A stretch of 64,000 nt of DNA from Lysinibacillus sp. JNUCC-52 (GCF_015999545.1 NZ_CP065546.1:2946001-3010000), one strand, 5' to 3'. Positions 1 to 9,314 are shown, numbered from the stretch's first letter. Notes: generated by a model not told the origin, from the sequence alone. Translations and numbers: made by a program.

Positions 1-1393
1 TACAGCGTTATTCAACTATTTATATGCAAAACATCATAACGGTAAATTCATCGTGCGTATTGAAGATACGGATATTGAGCGTAATGTAGAAGGTGGAGAA
101 GCGTCTCAGTTAGATAACTTAAAATGGTTAGGTATCGAATATGATGAATCAATCGATATCGGTGGTCCATATGCACCTTATCGTCAAATGGAACGCCTAG
201 ATATTTATAAAGAGCATGCTGAAAAGTTATTACAAGAAGGTAAAGCTTATAAATGTTTCTGTTCATCAGAAAAATTAGAAGCATCTCGTGAAGAACAAAA
301 AGCTCGTGGCGTTGCAGCACCAACTTATGATGGTACTTGCCGTCATTTATCTGCGGAAGAAGTAGCGGCTAAAGAAGCGGCTGGTGAACAATATACGATT
401 CGTATGCGTGTTCCTGAAAACGTAACATATGATTTTGACGATTTAGTGCGTGGACAAGTATCGTTCGAGTCAAAAGATGTGGGCGATTGGGTACTTGTGA
501 AAGCAAATGGTATTCCAACATACAATTATGCGGTAGTATTAGATGATCATTTTATGGAAATCTCACACGTATTCCGTGGAGAAGAGCATTTATCAAATAC
601 ACCAAAACAAATGATGATTTTTGATGCGTTTGGCTGGGAATATCCTCGCTTTGGACATATGACATTAATCATTAACGAAAACCGCAAAAAATTATCAAAA
701 CGTGATGAGTCAATTATTCAATTCGTAACACAATATAAAGACCTTGGTTATTTACCAGAAGCTATGTTCAATTTCTTCGCTTTACTAGGCTGGTCTCCTG
801 AAGGGGAAGAAGAGATTTTCTCAAAAGAAGAATTTATTAAACTCTTTGATGAGAAACGTTTATCAAAATCGCCATCTATGTTTGATAAGCAAAAACTTAC
901 TTGGATGAATAATCAATACATCAAAAAATTATCTTTAGAAGAAGTAGTGGCTTTATCTTTACCACACTTACAAAAAGCTGGCTTATTACCAGAAGAGTTA
1001 ACAGCAGAAGAGCATGCTTGGGCAACGGATTTAATCGCACTTTACCATGAGCAAATGAGCTTTGGTGCTGAAATTGTAGAGCTTTCTCGCCTATTCTTTA
1101 ACGATCATATTGAATATGATGAGGAAGCAAAAGCAGTTTTAGCTGGTGAGCAAGTGCCAGAGGTAATGGCTGCATTTAAAGCACAACTTGAAAATTTAGA
1201 AGAATTTACACCTGAAGCTGTTAAAGCGGCTATCAAAGCTGTACAGAAAGAAACAGGTCATAAAGGTAAAAATTTATTTATGCCAATCCGTGTAGTGGCG
1301 ACAGGTGAAACACATGGTCCAGAGCTTCCAAATGCTATTTGTTTAATCGGTAAAGAGAAAACAATTGACCGTGTAGAAAAATTCGCGAAATAA
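1..1393 (+). CDS. gltX: Glutamate-tRNA ligase, 5' end outside the window
   Basis: Class I aminoacyl-tRNA synthetase that charges tRNA-Glu; in Bacillales the enzyme usually also misacylates tRNA-Gln for GatCAB (family knowledge). The frame is open from base 2, so the start codon and the HIGH motif lie upstream of the window; an internal GTG at 53 is not the start. Visible are the RIEDTD segment and the KLSKR form of the KMSKS loop in '[11 protein letters not shown]', followed by the anticodon-binding C-terminal half. About 463 residues are present. It is followed directly by the T-box that controls cysE-cysS, the same gltX-cysE-cysS order as in B. subtilis. Confidence 0.97.
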   Translation, partial: TALFNYLYAKHHNGKFIVRIEDTDIERNVEGGEASQLDNLKWLGIEYDESIDIGGPYAPYRQMERLDIYKEHAEKLLQEGKAYKCFCSSEKLEASREEQKARGVAAPTYDGTCRHLSAEEVAAKEAAGEQYTIRMRVPENVTYDFDDLVRGQVSFESKDVGDWVLVKANGIPTYNYAVVLDDHFMEISHVFRGEEHLSNTPKQMMIFDAFGWEYPRFGHMTLIINENRKKLSKRDESIIQFVTQYKDLGYLPEAMFNFFALLGWSPEGEEEIFSKEEFIKLFDEKRLSKSPSMFDKQKLTWMNNQYIKKLSLEEVVALSLPHLQKAGLLPEELTAEEHAWATDLIALYHEQMSFGAEIVELSRLFFNDHIEYDEEAKAVLAGEQVPEVMAAFKAQLENLEEFTPEAVKAAIKAVQKETGHKGKNLFMPIRVVATGETHGPELPNAICLIGKEKTIDRVEKFAK

Positions 1394-1403
1394 TAGAAAT
1401 TAA

Positions 1404-1431
1404 TTGACAATCTGTTTCTTCGATGTAAAAT
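1404..1431 (+). promoter_or_regulatory. Sigma-A promoter of the cysE-cysS T-box transcript
   Basis: TTGACA at 1404-1409 and TAAAAT at 1426-1431, 16 bases apart, just after the gltX stop and just upstream of the T-box leader. Predicted from sequence only. Confidence 0.7.
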
Positions 1432-1436
1432 GAATG

Positions 1437-1693
1437 TACATTGAGAAAGCGTTGATAAGGAGAAGTACGTGGCGCATGCTCTAAAGAGAGGACCATCACC
1501 GGCTGAAAGTGGTCTGAGCCAAGGCAAAACCGAAATGCACCTTTGAGCATAGAGCTGAACATAAGTAGGCTTTATCGAATCGTTCCCGTTATAGGACGTC
1601 CAAAGTGGAAGGCTTGTGCCTTCAATCAGAGTGGAACCGCGCAAATTCAGCGTCTCTGTCATTCCTTTTTAGGAATGATAGGGGCGCTTTTTA
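1437..1693 (+). promoter_or_regulatory. T-box leader, cysteine-specific
   Basis: The leader senses uncharged tRNA and lets transcription continue into cysE-cysS. The conserved T-box AGAGTGGAACCGCG lies at 1628-1641. It is followed by a 17-bp terminator stem (1649-1665 with 1672-1688, several G-U pairs) and a T tract. The likely specifier is TGC at 1536-1538 in 'GAAATGCACC', a Cys codon followed by A, which fits the downstream cysteine synthesis and cysteinyl-tRNA synthetase genes. The specifier choice is inferred from context and position. Confidence 0.93.
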
Positions 1694-1849
1694 TTATTTT
1701 TTTATGATTTTCAAGTGTTAGATGGAAAAGGGAAATCATTACTAATAACAAATAGGTTTAAAAGAAATTTTTGCTTGGGGTTATTGTAAGGTTTGAAATA
1801 ACGTAGTTGAGTCGCAAACACACATTGAATCAAAAAGGGGGAGTTTTTG

Positions 1850-2500
1850 ATGTTTAAAAGAATAAAGGAAGATGTAGAGACAATTTTTGAAAATGATCCA
1901 GCAGCGCGCAGTGTACTTGAAGTTGTGTTAACATATTCAGGTCTGCATGCTACATGGGCACATCGTGTTGCACACTGGTTTTTTAAAAGACGTTTTTATT
2001 TTATCGCACGTGTGATTTCACAAGTAAGTCGCTTCTTTACAGGAATTGAAATACACCCTGGTGCTAAAATTGGTCGTCGATTCTTTATTGACCACGGCAT
2101 GGGCGTTGTTATAGGGGAAACGTGTGAGATAGGTGATAATGTAACACTTTATCAAGGTGTAACGCTTGGTGGTACAGGGAAAGAAAAAGGCAAACGCCAT
2201 CCGACATTAGAAGATAATGTGTTAGTTGCCACTGGTGCAAAAGTATTAGGTTCTATTACAATTGGTGAGAATAGTAAAATTGGTGCGGGTTCAGTCGTCT
2301 TAAAAGAAGTACCACCAAATTCTACTGTAGTCGGTATCCCTGGTAAAGTAGTAATGAGAGATGGGGTTCGTTTGGAGAAAAAACTAGACCATCAAAATAT
2401 TCCTGACCCAGTAGAGGAACGTTGTCAAGGTTTCGAAAAGCAAATAGCAGCATTGCAAAAAGAAATCGGACGCTTACAAAAGGAGAGAGAAACACAATGA
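1850..2500 (+). CDS. cysE: Serine O-acetyltransferase
   Basis: Transfers acetyl from acetyl-CoA to serine, giving O-acetylserine, the precursor of cysteine. The protein has 216 residues, the short Bacillus-type form. The C-terminal half is a left-handed beta helix of hexapeptide repeats, including the segments '[10 protein letters not shown]' and '[16 protein letters not shown]' that carry the catalytic His and CoA-binding residues. I chose ATG 1850 over the adjacent TTG 1847 because AAAGGGGGAG ends seven bases before it. It overlaps cysS by four bases (ATGA), so the two are translationally coupled and both depend on the cysteine T-box upstream. Confidence 0.95.
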   Translation: MFKRIKEDVETIFENDPAARSVLEVVLTYSGLHATWAHRVAHWFFKRRFYFIARVISQVSRFFTGIEIHPGAKIGRRFFIDHGMGVVIGETCEIGDNVTLYQGVTLGGTGKEKGKRHPTLEDNVLVATGAKVLGSITIGENSKIGAGSVVLKEVPPNSTVVGIPGKVVMRDGVRLEKKLDHQNIPDPVEERCQGFEKQIAALQKEIGRLQKERETQ

Positions 2501-3897
2501 GTATTCAAATTTTTAACTCATTAACAAGACAAAAAGAAACTTTCGTACCGCTAGAAGAAGGAAAAGTGAAAATGTATGTTTGCGGTCCGACTGTTTATAA
2601 CTATATTCATATTGGGAATTCACGTCCTGTCATTGTGTACGATACGGTACGACGATATTTTCAATATAAAGGCTACGATGTGAAATTTGTATCAAATTTC
2701 ACAGATGTGGACGATAAAATTATTAAAGCAGCAAATGAACTTGGTGAAGAAGTGCATGAGCTTACAGACCGTTTTATTGCTGCTTATTTTGAGGATGTTA
2801 CTGCATTAGGATGCAAAAAGGCAGATGTACACCCTCGTGTCACAGATCATATGGATGACATTATTGAATTTATTAAAGTGTTAATCGAAAAAGGATATGC
2901 GTATGAATCTGCAGGTGATGTTTATTACCGAACTCGGAAATTTAATGGCTACGGTAAGCTTTCACATCAATCGGTGGACGATTTAAAAATCGGCGCACGT
3001 ATCGAAGCAGGCGAGAAAAAAGACGATGCATTAGATTTTGCTTTATGGAAAGCGGCAAAACCAGGTGAGATATATTGGGAAAGTCCTTGGGGCAACGGAC
3101 GTCCAGGCTGGCATATTGAATGCTCTGTTATGGCACGTGAGCATTTAGGTGATACAATTGATATACATGCAGGTGGTCAAGATTTAACATTCCCGCACCA
3201 TGAAAATGAAATTGCACAATCTGAAGCGCATAACGATACAACATTTGCGCGCTACTGGATGCATAATGGATATATTAATATTGATAATGAAAAAATGTCT
3301 AAATCCCTTGGTAATTTTGTACTTGTAAACGATATTCGTAAACAAATCGATCCGCAAATTTTACGTTTCTTTATGTTATCTGTACATTATCGTCACCCAA
3401 TTAACTTTGCTAAAGATTTGGTAGATGCTGCTGCTACTGGTTTAGAGCGCATTCGTACTTCCTACAATAACGTTAAGTACCGCCTGTCTGCTACTGCTAG
3501 TCTAGGTGATCACTCGGATGAATGGCTCCAACAAATCGCTACACAAAAAGCGCAATTTGAAGAAGCGATGGATGATGATTTCAATACAGCAAATGCTATT
3601 TCAGTATTATTTGAATTAGCTCGTATTGCTAATATTTATTTGAATGAAACAAATACTGATGAAAAAGTTTTAGTCACTTTTGTTGAAACTTTTGAGGTAT
3701 TAGGTGACGTCTTAGGTATTGAATTTGCAAAAGAAGTTGAACTGCTAGACGAAGAGATTGAAGCACTTTTGCAAGAACGCGTTGAAGCACGTAAAAACCG
3801 TGACTTTGCTCGTTCAGATGAAATCCGCGACCATTTACAGGCGCAAGGTATCATTTTAGAGGATACACGCCAAGGGACAAGATGGAAACGAGGGTAA
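2497..3897 (+). CDS. cysS: Cysteine-tRNA ligase
   Basis: Class I synthetase that charges tRNA-Cys in the cytoplasm. It has 466 residues, normal for the family. Visible are the zinc-ligand region 'YVCGPTVYN', the HIGH-type 'YIHIGNSRP', the second zinc region around 'WHIECSVMA' and '[13 protein letters not shown]', and the KMSKS loop 'KMSKSLGNF'. Translation starts at ATG 2497 inside the cysE stop region, preceded by AAAGGAGAG; the longer frame from 2422 would duplicate coding sequence within cysE. Expression is tied to uncharged tRNA-Cys through the T-box. Confidence 0.97.
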   Translation: MSIQIFNSLTRQKETFVPLEEGKVKMYVCGPTVYNYIHIGNSRPVIVYDTVRRYFQYKGYDVKFVSNFTDVDDKIIKAANELGEEVHELTDRFIAAYFEDVTALGCKKADVHPRVTDHMDDIIEFIKVLIEKGYAYESAGDVYYRTRKFNGYGKLSHQSVDDLKIGARIEAGEKKDDALDFALWKAAKPGEIYWESPWGNGRPGWHIECSVMAREHLGDTIDIHAGGQDLTFPHHENEIAQSEAHNDTTFARYWMHNGYINIDNEKMSKSLGNFVLVNDIRKQIDPQILRFFMLSVHYRHPINFAKDLVDAAATGLERIRTSYNNVKYRLSATASLGDHSDEWLQQIATQKAQFEEAMDDDFNTANAISVLFELARIANIYLNETNTDEKVLVTFVETFEVLGDVLGIEFAKEVELLDEEIEALLQERVEARKNRDFARSDEIRDHLQAQGIILEDTRQGTRWKRG

Positions 3898-4322
3898 GTA
3901 ACTTGGATAAACTCCGAAATGAAGATGTTAAGCAATTAAATGCATTAGCGCTCGCATATATGGGAGATGCGGTTTTAGAACAAAAGGTCCGCGAGTATTT
4001 ACTACGTAGTGGCCGTGTAAAGCCGAATACACTCCATAGAGAAGCAACACATTATGTCTCAGCAAAGGCACAGTCTACGATTGTACATCGAATGATGGAT
4101 GAAAACTATTTAACAGAGCAGGAATTGGCGGTGTTCCGACGTGGACGCAATGCCAAGTCCGGTTCTGTTCCGAAAAATACCGATGTCCAAACATACCGAA
4201 ATAGCTCTGGCTTTGAGGCGGTACTTGGAAGCTTGTACTTACTAGGTGAACTAGAACGCGTTTATGACATCATTGCATACGCTATTCAAATAATCGAGGA
4301 ATTAAAAGGAGTGTCAAAATAA
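3882..4322 (+). CDS. mrnC: Mini-ribonuclease III
   Basis: Dimeric RNase III catalytic domain without the dsRNA-binding domain; in B. subtilis it matures the ends of 23S rRNA. The motif '[12 protein letters not shown]' holds the signature acidic residues, followed by '[13 protein letters not shown]' and '[13 protein letters not shown]', which carries the second metal-binding acid. It has 146 residues from ATG 3882, which overlaps cysS by 16 bases. TTG 3903, eight bases after GAGGG, is an equally plausible start and would give 139 residues. It sits between cysS and rlmB, as in B. subtilis. Confidence 0.93.
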   Translation: METRVSNLDKLRNEDVKQLNALALAYMGDAVLEQKVREYLLRSGRVKPNTLHREATHYVSAKAQSTIVHRMMDENYLTEQELAVFRRGRNAKSGSVPKNTDVQTYRNSSGFEAVLGSLYLLGELERVYDIIAYAIQIIEELKGVSK

Positions 4323-5074
4323 TGGCAGAACAAAATGGTGAAATTATTGCCGGTAAAAACCCAGTGTTAGAAGCACTTCGTTCAGGCCGCGATATGAATA
4401 AAGTATGGATTGCAGAAGGTGTTAAAAAATCAGGGGTCAATGAACTGCTTGATTTGGCGCGAGAACGTGGCATCATTGTTCAATTCGTACCGAAGAAAAA
4501 GGTCGATCAATTATCAGATGCTAATCATCAAGGAATTGTTGCTTCTGTTGCAGCGTATAGCTATGCGGAAATAGATGATTTATTTGCAGCGGCACAAAAA
4601 AAACAAGAAGATCCGTTTTTCTTAATATTAGATGAGTTAGAAGACCCGCATAATTTAGGCTCTATTATGCGTACAGCAGATGCAATTGGTGTACATGGTA
4701 TTATTATTCCAAAGCGTCGCTCAGTAAGTTTAACAGCGGTTGTGGCGAAGGCTTCTACAGGAGCGATTGAGCATGTACCTGTCGTGCGTGTTAATAACCT
4801 GGCCCAAACAGTTGATGAATTAAAAGAGCGTGGCGTATGGATTGCTGGTACAGATGCAAAAGGTTCTGCGGATTATCGAAAAATGGATGCAACCTTACCA
4901 CTTGCCATTATTATTGGTAGTGAGGGTAAAGGAATGGGGCGCCTGTTAAAAGAGAAATGTGACTTTTTATATCATCTACCTATGGTCGGGCATGTCACAT
5001 CATTAAATGCTTCTGTAGCTGCCGCACTTTTAATGTACGAAGTGTATCGTAAACGTCAAGAAGCGAATGAGTAA
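4322..5074 (+). CDS. rlmB: 23S rRNA 2'-O-methyltransferase, TrmH/SpoU family
   Basis: SPOUT-class methyltransferase, the counterpart of B. subtilis YacO; RlmB modifies G2251 of 23S rRNA in E. coli (family knowledge). The N-terminal substrate-binding domain is followed by the knotted domain with motif 1 'NLGSIMRTADAIGVHG', motif 2 'GSEGKGMGRLLKEKCD' and motif 3 'HVTSLNASVAAALLMYE'. It has 250 residues. Its ATG shares one base with the mrnC stop codon (TAATG), indicating coupled translation. Confidence 0.93.
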   Translation: MAEQNGEIIAGKNPVLEALRSGRDMNKVWIAEGVKKSGVNELLDLARERGIIVQFVPKKKVDQLSDANHQGIVASVAAYSYAEIDDLFAAAQKKQEDPFFLILDELEDPHNLGSIMRTADAIGVHGIIIPKRRSVSLTAVVAKASTGAIEHVPVVRVNNLAQTVDELKERGVWIAGTDAKGSADYRKMDATLPLAIIIGSEGKGMGRLLKEKCDFLYHLPMVGHVTSLNASVAAALLMYEVYRKRQEANE

Positions 5075-5076
5075 CG

Positions 5077-5589
5077 ATGAAAAACATTTTGCTTGTTGAC
5101 GGCTATAATATGATTGGAGCTTGGAAAGAGCTACGTCCATTACGTGACACAAATTTTGAAGATGCACGTAAGCGATTAATTGAGCTTATGGCTGAATACA
5201 AAGCGGCGATAGGGTGGCGCGTAATTGTAGTTTTTGACGCCCATCTTGTGCCTGGTGTGGAACAATCTTATATAGAGAATGGTGTCGAAATCATTTATAC
5301 AAGGAAAAATGAAACAGCAGATGAACGCATTGAAAAGATGACACATGAACTTAAGGCAAGACATGTACAAATTCATGTTGCGACTTCCGATATGGCAGAG
5401 CAAAGTGTTATTTTTGGTAATGGTGCACTACGCAAATCGGCAAGAGAGCTTGAAATTGATATGAGCATTATTCAGCATAAAATTTCTCATGATGTAAAAC
5501 GAAAGCAAGATAGCAAGCCACCTTCGCGCATTGAACTGAAGCCGGATGTGGCACTTGCATTCGAAAAGTGGCGTCGAGGATTAAAATGA
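5077..5589 (+). CDS. rae1: NYN/PIN-domain endoribonuclease Rae1 (YacP)
   Basis: In B. subtilis Rae1 enters the ribosomal A site and cleaves certain mRNAs in a translation-dependent manner. This protein has 170 residues. It starts with the PIN-like acidic strand 'ILLVDGYNMIGAW', continues with 'VIVVFDAHLV' and 'TRKNETADERIEKM', and has a conserved acid near 'VATSDMAEQ', together forming the metal-binding site of the NYN fold. The start follows the rlmB stop by two bases. The mrnC-rlmB-rae1 order matches B. subtilis. Confidence 0.9.
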   Translation: MKNILLVDGYNMIGAWKELRPLRDTNFEDARKRLIELMAEYKAAIGWRVIVVFDAHLVPGVEQSYIENGVEIIYTRKNETADERIEKMTHELKARHVQIHVATSDMAEQSVIFGNGALRKSARELEIDMSIIQHKISHDVKRKQDSKPPSRIELKPDVALAFEKWRRGLK

Positions 5590-5593
5590 TTGA

Positions 5594-5623
5594 TTGACGC
5601 ATATTTTCCAATTCCGTTATACT
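5594..5623 (+). promoter_or_regulatory. Sigma-A promoter of sigH
   Basis: TTGACG at 5594-5599 and TATACT at 5618-5623 with an 18-base spacer, in the short gap before sigH. In B. subtilis sigH has its own promoter, repressed by AbrB; no AbrB site can be read with confidence here. Confidence 0.55.
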
Positions 5624-5657
5624 GTTCCTAATTATCTGTTGCAGCTGAGGTGATACC

Positions 5658-6305
5658 ATGTTTAAAAATAGTATTGTACAAGTGACACAAGATTTTGAAC
5701 GATTCAATGATGAAGAGCTTATTGAAATGGTGCATCAAGGTAATACAGATGCGTTAGATTTTTTAATTACAAAATACCGTTTGCTAGTAAGAGCAAAGGC
5801 AAGGTCCTATTTTTTAATTGGGGCTGATAAAGAAGATATTGTGCAAGAAGGTATGATTGGCTTGTATAAGGCAGTCCGCGACTTTAAAGGGGACAAGCTG
5901 GCTTCTTTCCGAGCTTTTGCAGAGTTATGTATTACAAGACAAATTATTACAGCTATTAAAACCGCAACAAGGCAAAAACATATTCCGCTAAATTCCTATG
6001 TTTCTTTAGATAAGCCTATTTTTGATGAAGAATCAGATCGCACATTGATGGATGTGTTAACGGGCGCTATTATGGATGATCCAGAAGAGTTAATGATTCA
6101 TAGAGAAGAGTTTGGTTATTTAGAAGAGAAAATGAGCGAAATTTTGAGTGAATTGGAGCTACAAGTATTAGCTCTATACTTAGATGGACAATCTTATCAT
6201 GAAATTTCTGCAAAATTGAATCGGCATGTGAAGTCAATTGATAATGCTTTGCAACGAGTTAAGCGGAAATTAGAGCGTCATTTAGTGCTCGAGGAAATGT
6301 TATAG
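5658..6305 (+). CDS. sigH: RNA polymerase sigma-H factor
   Basis: Sigma-70 family factor for early sporulation and the transition state. It has 215 residues, close to the usual 218. Region 2 is clear: 'DFLITKYRLLVRAKA' is followed by 'GADKEDIVQEGMIGLYKAV' with the DIVQEG core-binding motif. Region 4 at the C-terminus carries a helix-turn-helix around 'YHEISAKLNRHVKSIDNAL'. ATG 5658 follows the SD-like 'GAGGTGATACC'. The position between rae1 and rpmG-secE-nusG is the standard Bacillus location. Confidence 0.96.
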   Translation: MFKNSIVQVTQDFERFNDEELIEMVHQGNTDALDFLITKYRLLVRAKARSYFLIGADKEDIVQEGMIGLYKAVRDFKGDKLASFRAFAELCITRQIITAIKTATRQKHIPLNSYVSLDKPIFDEESDRTLMDVLTGAIMDDPEELMIHREEFGYLEEKMSEILSELELQVLALYLDGQSYHEISAKLNRHVKSIDNALQRVKRKLERHLVLEEML

Positions 6306-6321
6306 AGCGCATGTACCCTTG

Positions 6322-6350
6322 TTGACATTGACAATTTTAGGTGTTAGTCT
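6322..6350 (+). promoter_or_regulatory. Promoter of rpmG-secE with a doubled -35 box
   Basis: Two abutting TTGACA hexamers occupy 6322-6333. The first pairs with TAGTCT at 6345-6350 and the second with TTAAAA at 6351-6356, both at 17 bases, so two overlapping sigma-A promoters are possible. Confidence 0.5.
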
Positions 6351-6381
6351 TTAAAAGACAAAGTGCCGAAAAGGTGATTTC

Positions 6382-6528
6382 ATGACAAAGAAAGTCGTGC
6401 TAAATTGCGAAAAATGCGGATCGAGAAATTACACATTTCCTGCTAAGGGAGATACTACTGTACGTCTCGAATTAAAGAAATTTTGCTCGCATTGCAATGA
6501 ACATACAGTGCATAAACAAACGTTATAA
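6382..6528 (+). CDS. rpmG: 50S ribosomal protein L33, zinc-binding form
   Basis: Forty-eight-residue L33 read directly from the sequence. The pairs 'CEKCG' and 'CSHC' keep the four cysteines of the zinc-containing (C+) form. The start ATG follows AAAAGGTGATTTC. In Bacillus the paralogue next to secE is often rpmGB. It is too short for a 60-residue ORF filter, but the frame, motif and position before secE make it secure. Confidence 0.93.
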   Translation: MTKKVVLNCEKCGSRNYTFPAKGDTTVRLELKKFCSHCNEHTVHKQTL

Positions 6529-6576
6529 AATATTTTGTAAATAGACAGATATGATTGATTCGGAGGTTAGGCTAGA

Positions 6577-6762
6577 ATGGGCAAGATTAAAAGTTTTTTC
6601 AGCGACGTAATGTCGGAAATGCGAAAAACTAGCTGGCCAAAAAGTAAAGAACTGACGAAATATACAGTCGTTGTAATTTCAACTGTAGTAATTATGGCTT
6701 TATTTTTTGTGTTAGTAGACTTAGGTATTTCATCATTATTCCGCTGGTACTTAGATTTATAA
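6577..6762 (+). CDS. secE: Preprotein translocase subunit SecE
   Basis: Essential small subunit of the SecYEG channel. It has 61 residues: an amphipathic N-terminal helix 'SFFSDVMSEMRKTSWPKSKE' followed by a single transmembrane helix, the reduced one-helix form typical of Gram-positive bacteria. CGGAGG precedes the start. It is followed by a 313-base non-coding stretch before nusG, longer than I expect for this neighbourhood. Confidence 0.95.
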   Translation: MGKIKSFFSDVMSEMRKTSWPKSKELTKYTVVVISTVVIMALFFVLVDLGISSLFRWYLDL

Positions 6763-7075
6763 TTTAGAAAAGAGCATGTTAATACTTTTGAAAATAGCCC
6801 GTCCATTACAATAACGGGTTTTTTCGTTTGTTTTATGAAGTGAAGAGCAGTAAAATGTTCTCATTATGATAAGTGTGACTACCAGTATAAGTATGTTGGT
6901 AGCGATAGATGACTATGCTAATTAGGTATATATCATCGAGCTTTCGCTTGCTATGGCGAAAGCTATGTTTTTCTATTGGGAAGTTTGTGAAAAAGAATAA
7001 AGGATGCACTTTGCATATCGCGATCATTTTCACTTTTATTTGTAAGGGAGGGACGGACGAATAGTCCTAGCAGTT
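6763..7075 (+). other. secE-nusG intergenic region with three hairpins
   Basis: No gene is visible in these 313 bases. Three hairpins are: 6796-6802 with 6814-6820 (7 bp, then a T run), CTACCA/TGGTAG at 6879-6884 with 6897-6902, and AGCTTTCGC/GCGAAAGCT at 6939-6947 with 6956-6964 (9 bp, perfect) followed by ATGTTTTT. The first and third look like weak intrinsic terminators. No convincing promoter was found, so nusG is probably reached by read-through or by an unrecognised promoter. Confidence 0.6.
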
Positions 7076-7609
7076 ATGGAGAAAAATTGGTATGTTGTTC
7101 ATACGTATTCGGGGTATGAAAACCGTGTAAAAGCAAACCTAGAAAAACGTGTTGAAACAATGGGGATGCAAGATAAAATCTTCCGTGTGATCGTGCCTGA
7201 GCACGAGGAAACAGAAATGAAGGACGGCAAAAAGAAGACAATGATGCGTAAGGTCTTCCCTGGTTATGTTCTAGTAGAGCTAATTATGACAGATGATTCT
7301 TGGTATGTTGTCCGCAATACACCAGGCGTAACTGGCTTTATCGGCTCATCAGGTGGTGGGGCAAAACCAACACCTTTATTACCAGAAGAAGCAGATCGTC
7401 TATTAGAGCAAATGGGTATGACTGATAAAATTGTTGAAATCGATATTACTATTGGTGAAGCAGTTGAAGTATTAGAAGGACCGTTTGCACACTTCCAAGG
7501 ACGTGTTGAAGAAATCGACGCTGAAAAAGGAAAACTGAAAGTATCTGTAGATATGTTTGGTCGCGAAACGATTATGGAACTGGATTTTGAGCAAATTCAA
7601 AAATTATAG
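7076..7609 (+). CDS. nusG: Transcription termination/antitermination factor NusG
   Basis: Binds the RNA polymerase clamp and affects pausing, termination and coupling to ribosomes. It has 177 residues: an N-terminal NGN domain ('NWYVVHTYSGYENRVKANL', 'FPGYVLVELIM', 'VRNTPGVTGFIG') and a C-terminal KOW domain ('VLEGPFAHFQGRVEEID'). The ATG is fixed by similarity to B. subtilis NusG, but the strong ribosome site AAGGGAGGG at 7044-7052 lies about 23 bases upstream of it, far beyond normal spacing. An in-frame ATA at 7061 would have ideal spacing. Confidence 0.96.
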   Translation: MEKNWYVVHTYSGYENRVKANLEKRVETMGMQDKIFRVIVPEHEETEMKDGKKKTMMRKVFPGYVLVELIMTDDSWYVVRNTPGVTGFIGSSGGGAKPTPLLPEEADRLLEQMGMTDKIVEIDITIGEAVEVLEGPFAHFQGRVEEIDAEKGKLKVSVDMFGRETIMELDFEQIQKL

Positions 7610-7674
7610 TTTTACTTTCTAGTTAACATATTACGTATGATTAAGCGTATATCGCAGATTTTGTTAATTACTAC

Positions 7675-7703
7675 TTGCTTAAAAAAATTAAAAGTGGTAT
7701 CAT
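7675..7703 (+). promoter_or_regulatory. Sigma-A promoter of rplK-rplA
   Basis: TTGCTT at 7675-7680 and TATCAT at 7698-7703 with a 17-base spacer, 137 bases before rplK. A leader hairpin follows: CAGAC-GTCAT at 7713-7723 pairs with ATGAC-GTCTG at 7731-7740 around the loop ACTTCGG, with one bulged T. It may be part of an autoregulatory leader; that role is inference. Confidence 0.65.
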
Positions 7704-7840
7704 TTCAAAGGTCAGACTGTCATACTTCGGATGACGTCTGTAATGATAATTTTAATGTTATCGGCACTTAGCTGACAGACAGATATTGAGTGGGAGGGGC
7801 AACCCAATTACCACATCACGGACTTAAGGAGGTGTGTCTC

Positions 7841-8266
7841 GTGGCTAAAAAAGTTATTAAAGTTGTTAAACTTCAAATCCCTGCTGGTAAAGCAAACCCA
7901 GCTCCACCGGTTGGTCCTGCATTAGGTCAAGCAGGTGTGAACATCATGGGATTCTGTAAAGAATTCAATGCGCGTACTGCTGATCAAGCTGGTCTTATTA
8001 TTCCAGTTGAAATTTCAGTATTTGAGGACCGTTCATTTACTTTCATTACGAAAACTCCACCTGCAGCAGTTTTACTTAAAGTAGCAGCTGGTATCCAATC
8101 TGGATCTGGTGAACCAAACCGTAAAAAAGTTGCAACGGTTAAACGTGATAAAGTTCGCGAAATCGCTGAAACTAAAATGCCAGACCTTAACGCTGCTTCA
8201 GTTGAAGCTGCTATGTTAATGGTTGAAGGTACTGCACGAAGCATGGGTATTGTTATCGAAGACTAA
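7841..8266 (+). CDS. rplK: 50S ribosomal protein L11
   Basis: Binds the GTPase-associated centre of 23S rRNA with L10 and L7/L12, and is needed for the RelA stringent response. It has 141 residues, the family norm. The proline-rich N-terminal segment '[19 protein letters not shown]' is where thiostrepton and micrococcin act. The start is GTG 7841 ('[12 protein letters not shown]' in frame), preceded by AAGGAGGTG; the frame open from 7790 adds a spurious 17-residue extension. Confidence 0.97.
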
Positions 8267-8295
8267 TCCCAGTTACTTGATGTTTTTGTTTTTGG

Positions 8296-8330
8296 AAGGT
8301 TGCGGAGTTTCTTTGTGAACGCGCAACCTT
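8296..8330 (+). promoter_or_regulatory. Hairpin between rplK and rplA
   Basis: AAGGTTGCG at 8296-8304 pairs perfectly with CGCAACCTT at 8322-8330 around a 17-base loop, in the 116-base gap between the L11 and L1 genes. L1 represses this operon in several bacteria by binding mRNA, so this could be a regulatory or processing site; no long T tract follows, so a strong terminator is unlikely. Confidence 0.45.
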
Positions 8331-8382
8331 TATTCGTGGGAGGTAAAATCCGCTATAACCACAATCAAGGAGGAAATATATA

Positions 8383-9081
8383 ATGGCTAAAAAAGGTAAA
8401 AAACTGCAAGATGCAGCGAAATTAATCGACCGTAACAACGTATACGGCGCACAAGAAGCAATCGAACTTGCTCAAAAAACTAGCTCAGTAAACTTCGACG
8501 CTACTGTAGAAGTTGCTTTTCGTTTAGGAATCGATACTCGTAAAAATGACCAACAAATCCGTGGAGCAGTAGTACTTCCAAACGGTACTGGTAAAACTCA
8601 ACGCGTATTAGTTTTCGCTAAAGGTGAAAAACTTAAAGAAGCAGAAGCTGCTGGCGCTGATTATGTAGGCGATGCAGAATACATCCAAAAAATCCAACAA
8701 GGTTGGTTTGACTTCGATGTAATCGTAGCAACTCCTGATATGATGGGTGAAGTTGGTAAACTTGGTCGCGTATTAGGACCTAAAGGTTTAATGCCAAACC
8801 CTAAAACAGGTACAGTTACTTTCGACGTAACAAAAGCAATCGAAGAAATCAAAGCTGGTAAAGTAGAATACCGCGCTGACAAAGCTGGTATTATCCACGC
8901 TCCTATCGGTAAAGTTTCTTTCTCTACAGAAAAATTAGTAGAAAACTTCTTAACTGTATTTGACGTTGTTCAAAAAGCAAAACCTGCTGCAGCTAAAGGT
9001 ACTTACATGAAATCTGTAAATGTTACAACTACAATGGGTCCAGCTATCAAAATTGATGCTGCTAACGTAGTAGTAAAATAA
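8383..9081 (+). CDS. rplA: 50S ribosomal protein L1
   Basis: Forms the L1 stalk that handles deacylated tRNA at the E site, and is a translational repressor of its own operon in E. coli (family knowledge). It has 232 residues with the signature '[16 protein letters not shown]' and the two-domain arrangement intact. AAGGAGGAAAT precedes the ATG. Confidence 0.97.
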   Translation: MAKKGKKLQDAAKLIDRNNVYGAQEAIELAQKTSSVNFDATVEVAFRLGIDTRKNDQQIRGAVVLPNGTGKTQRVLVFAKGEKLKEAEAAGADYVGDAEYIQKIQQGWFDFDVIVATPDMMGEVGKLGRVLGPKGLMPNPKTGTVTFDVTKAIEEIKAGKVEYRADKAGIIHAPIGKVSFSTEKLVENFLTVFDVVQKAKPAAAKGTYMKSVNVTTTMGPAIKIDAANVVVK

Positions 9082-9096
9082 TTTATTATAAATCGG

Positions 9097-9125
9097 TTGA
9101 CAGCTATCCGTATCTTTGGTAAGAT
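9097..9125 (+). promoter_or_regulatory. Sigma-A promoter of the L10 leader-rplJ-rplL
   Basis: TTGACA at 9097-9102 and TAAGAT at 9120-9125, spacer 17 bases, just after rplA. A near-consensus strong promoter. Confidence 0.75.
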
Positions 9126-9275
9126 GGATGCTGTTGTGAATCATCCATTTGTACCGTAGACAGTAGGAGTGACTTGTCACTTAATGATCCTACCGAGGAC
9201 ATCGGAATTCGGATTCTTATTTTAAAGATGATGACTTTCAGCCTCTGTGTCTATATGACCCAGAGGCTTTACTTT
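9126..9275 (+). promoter_or_regulatory. Ribosomal L10 leader with terminator
   Basis: A structured 5' UTR in the position of the L10(L12)4-binding leader known from Bacillales. It ends in a terminator: AGCCTCTG at 9240-9247 pairs with CAGAGGCT at 9261-9268, followed by TTACTTTT. Binding of excess L10-L12 to the upstream part is expected to favour termination. The leader identity rests on position and on the promoter-leader-terminator layout. Confidence 0.75.
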
Positions 9276-9314
9276 TGTCGGTATAAATGACCCATTCTAA
9301 TAGGAGGTGTCATC

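Noticed and set aside
1258..1662. Minus-strand frame of 134 residues over the T-box
   Set aside because: It covers the gltX end and a structured RNA leader; no independent evidence.
7790..7840. Extension of rplK from 7790
   Set aside because: The GTG at 7841 has a strong ribosome site and gives the standard 141-residue L11.
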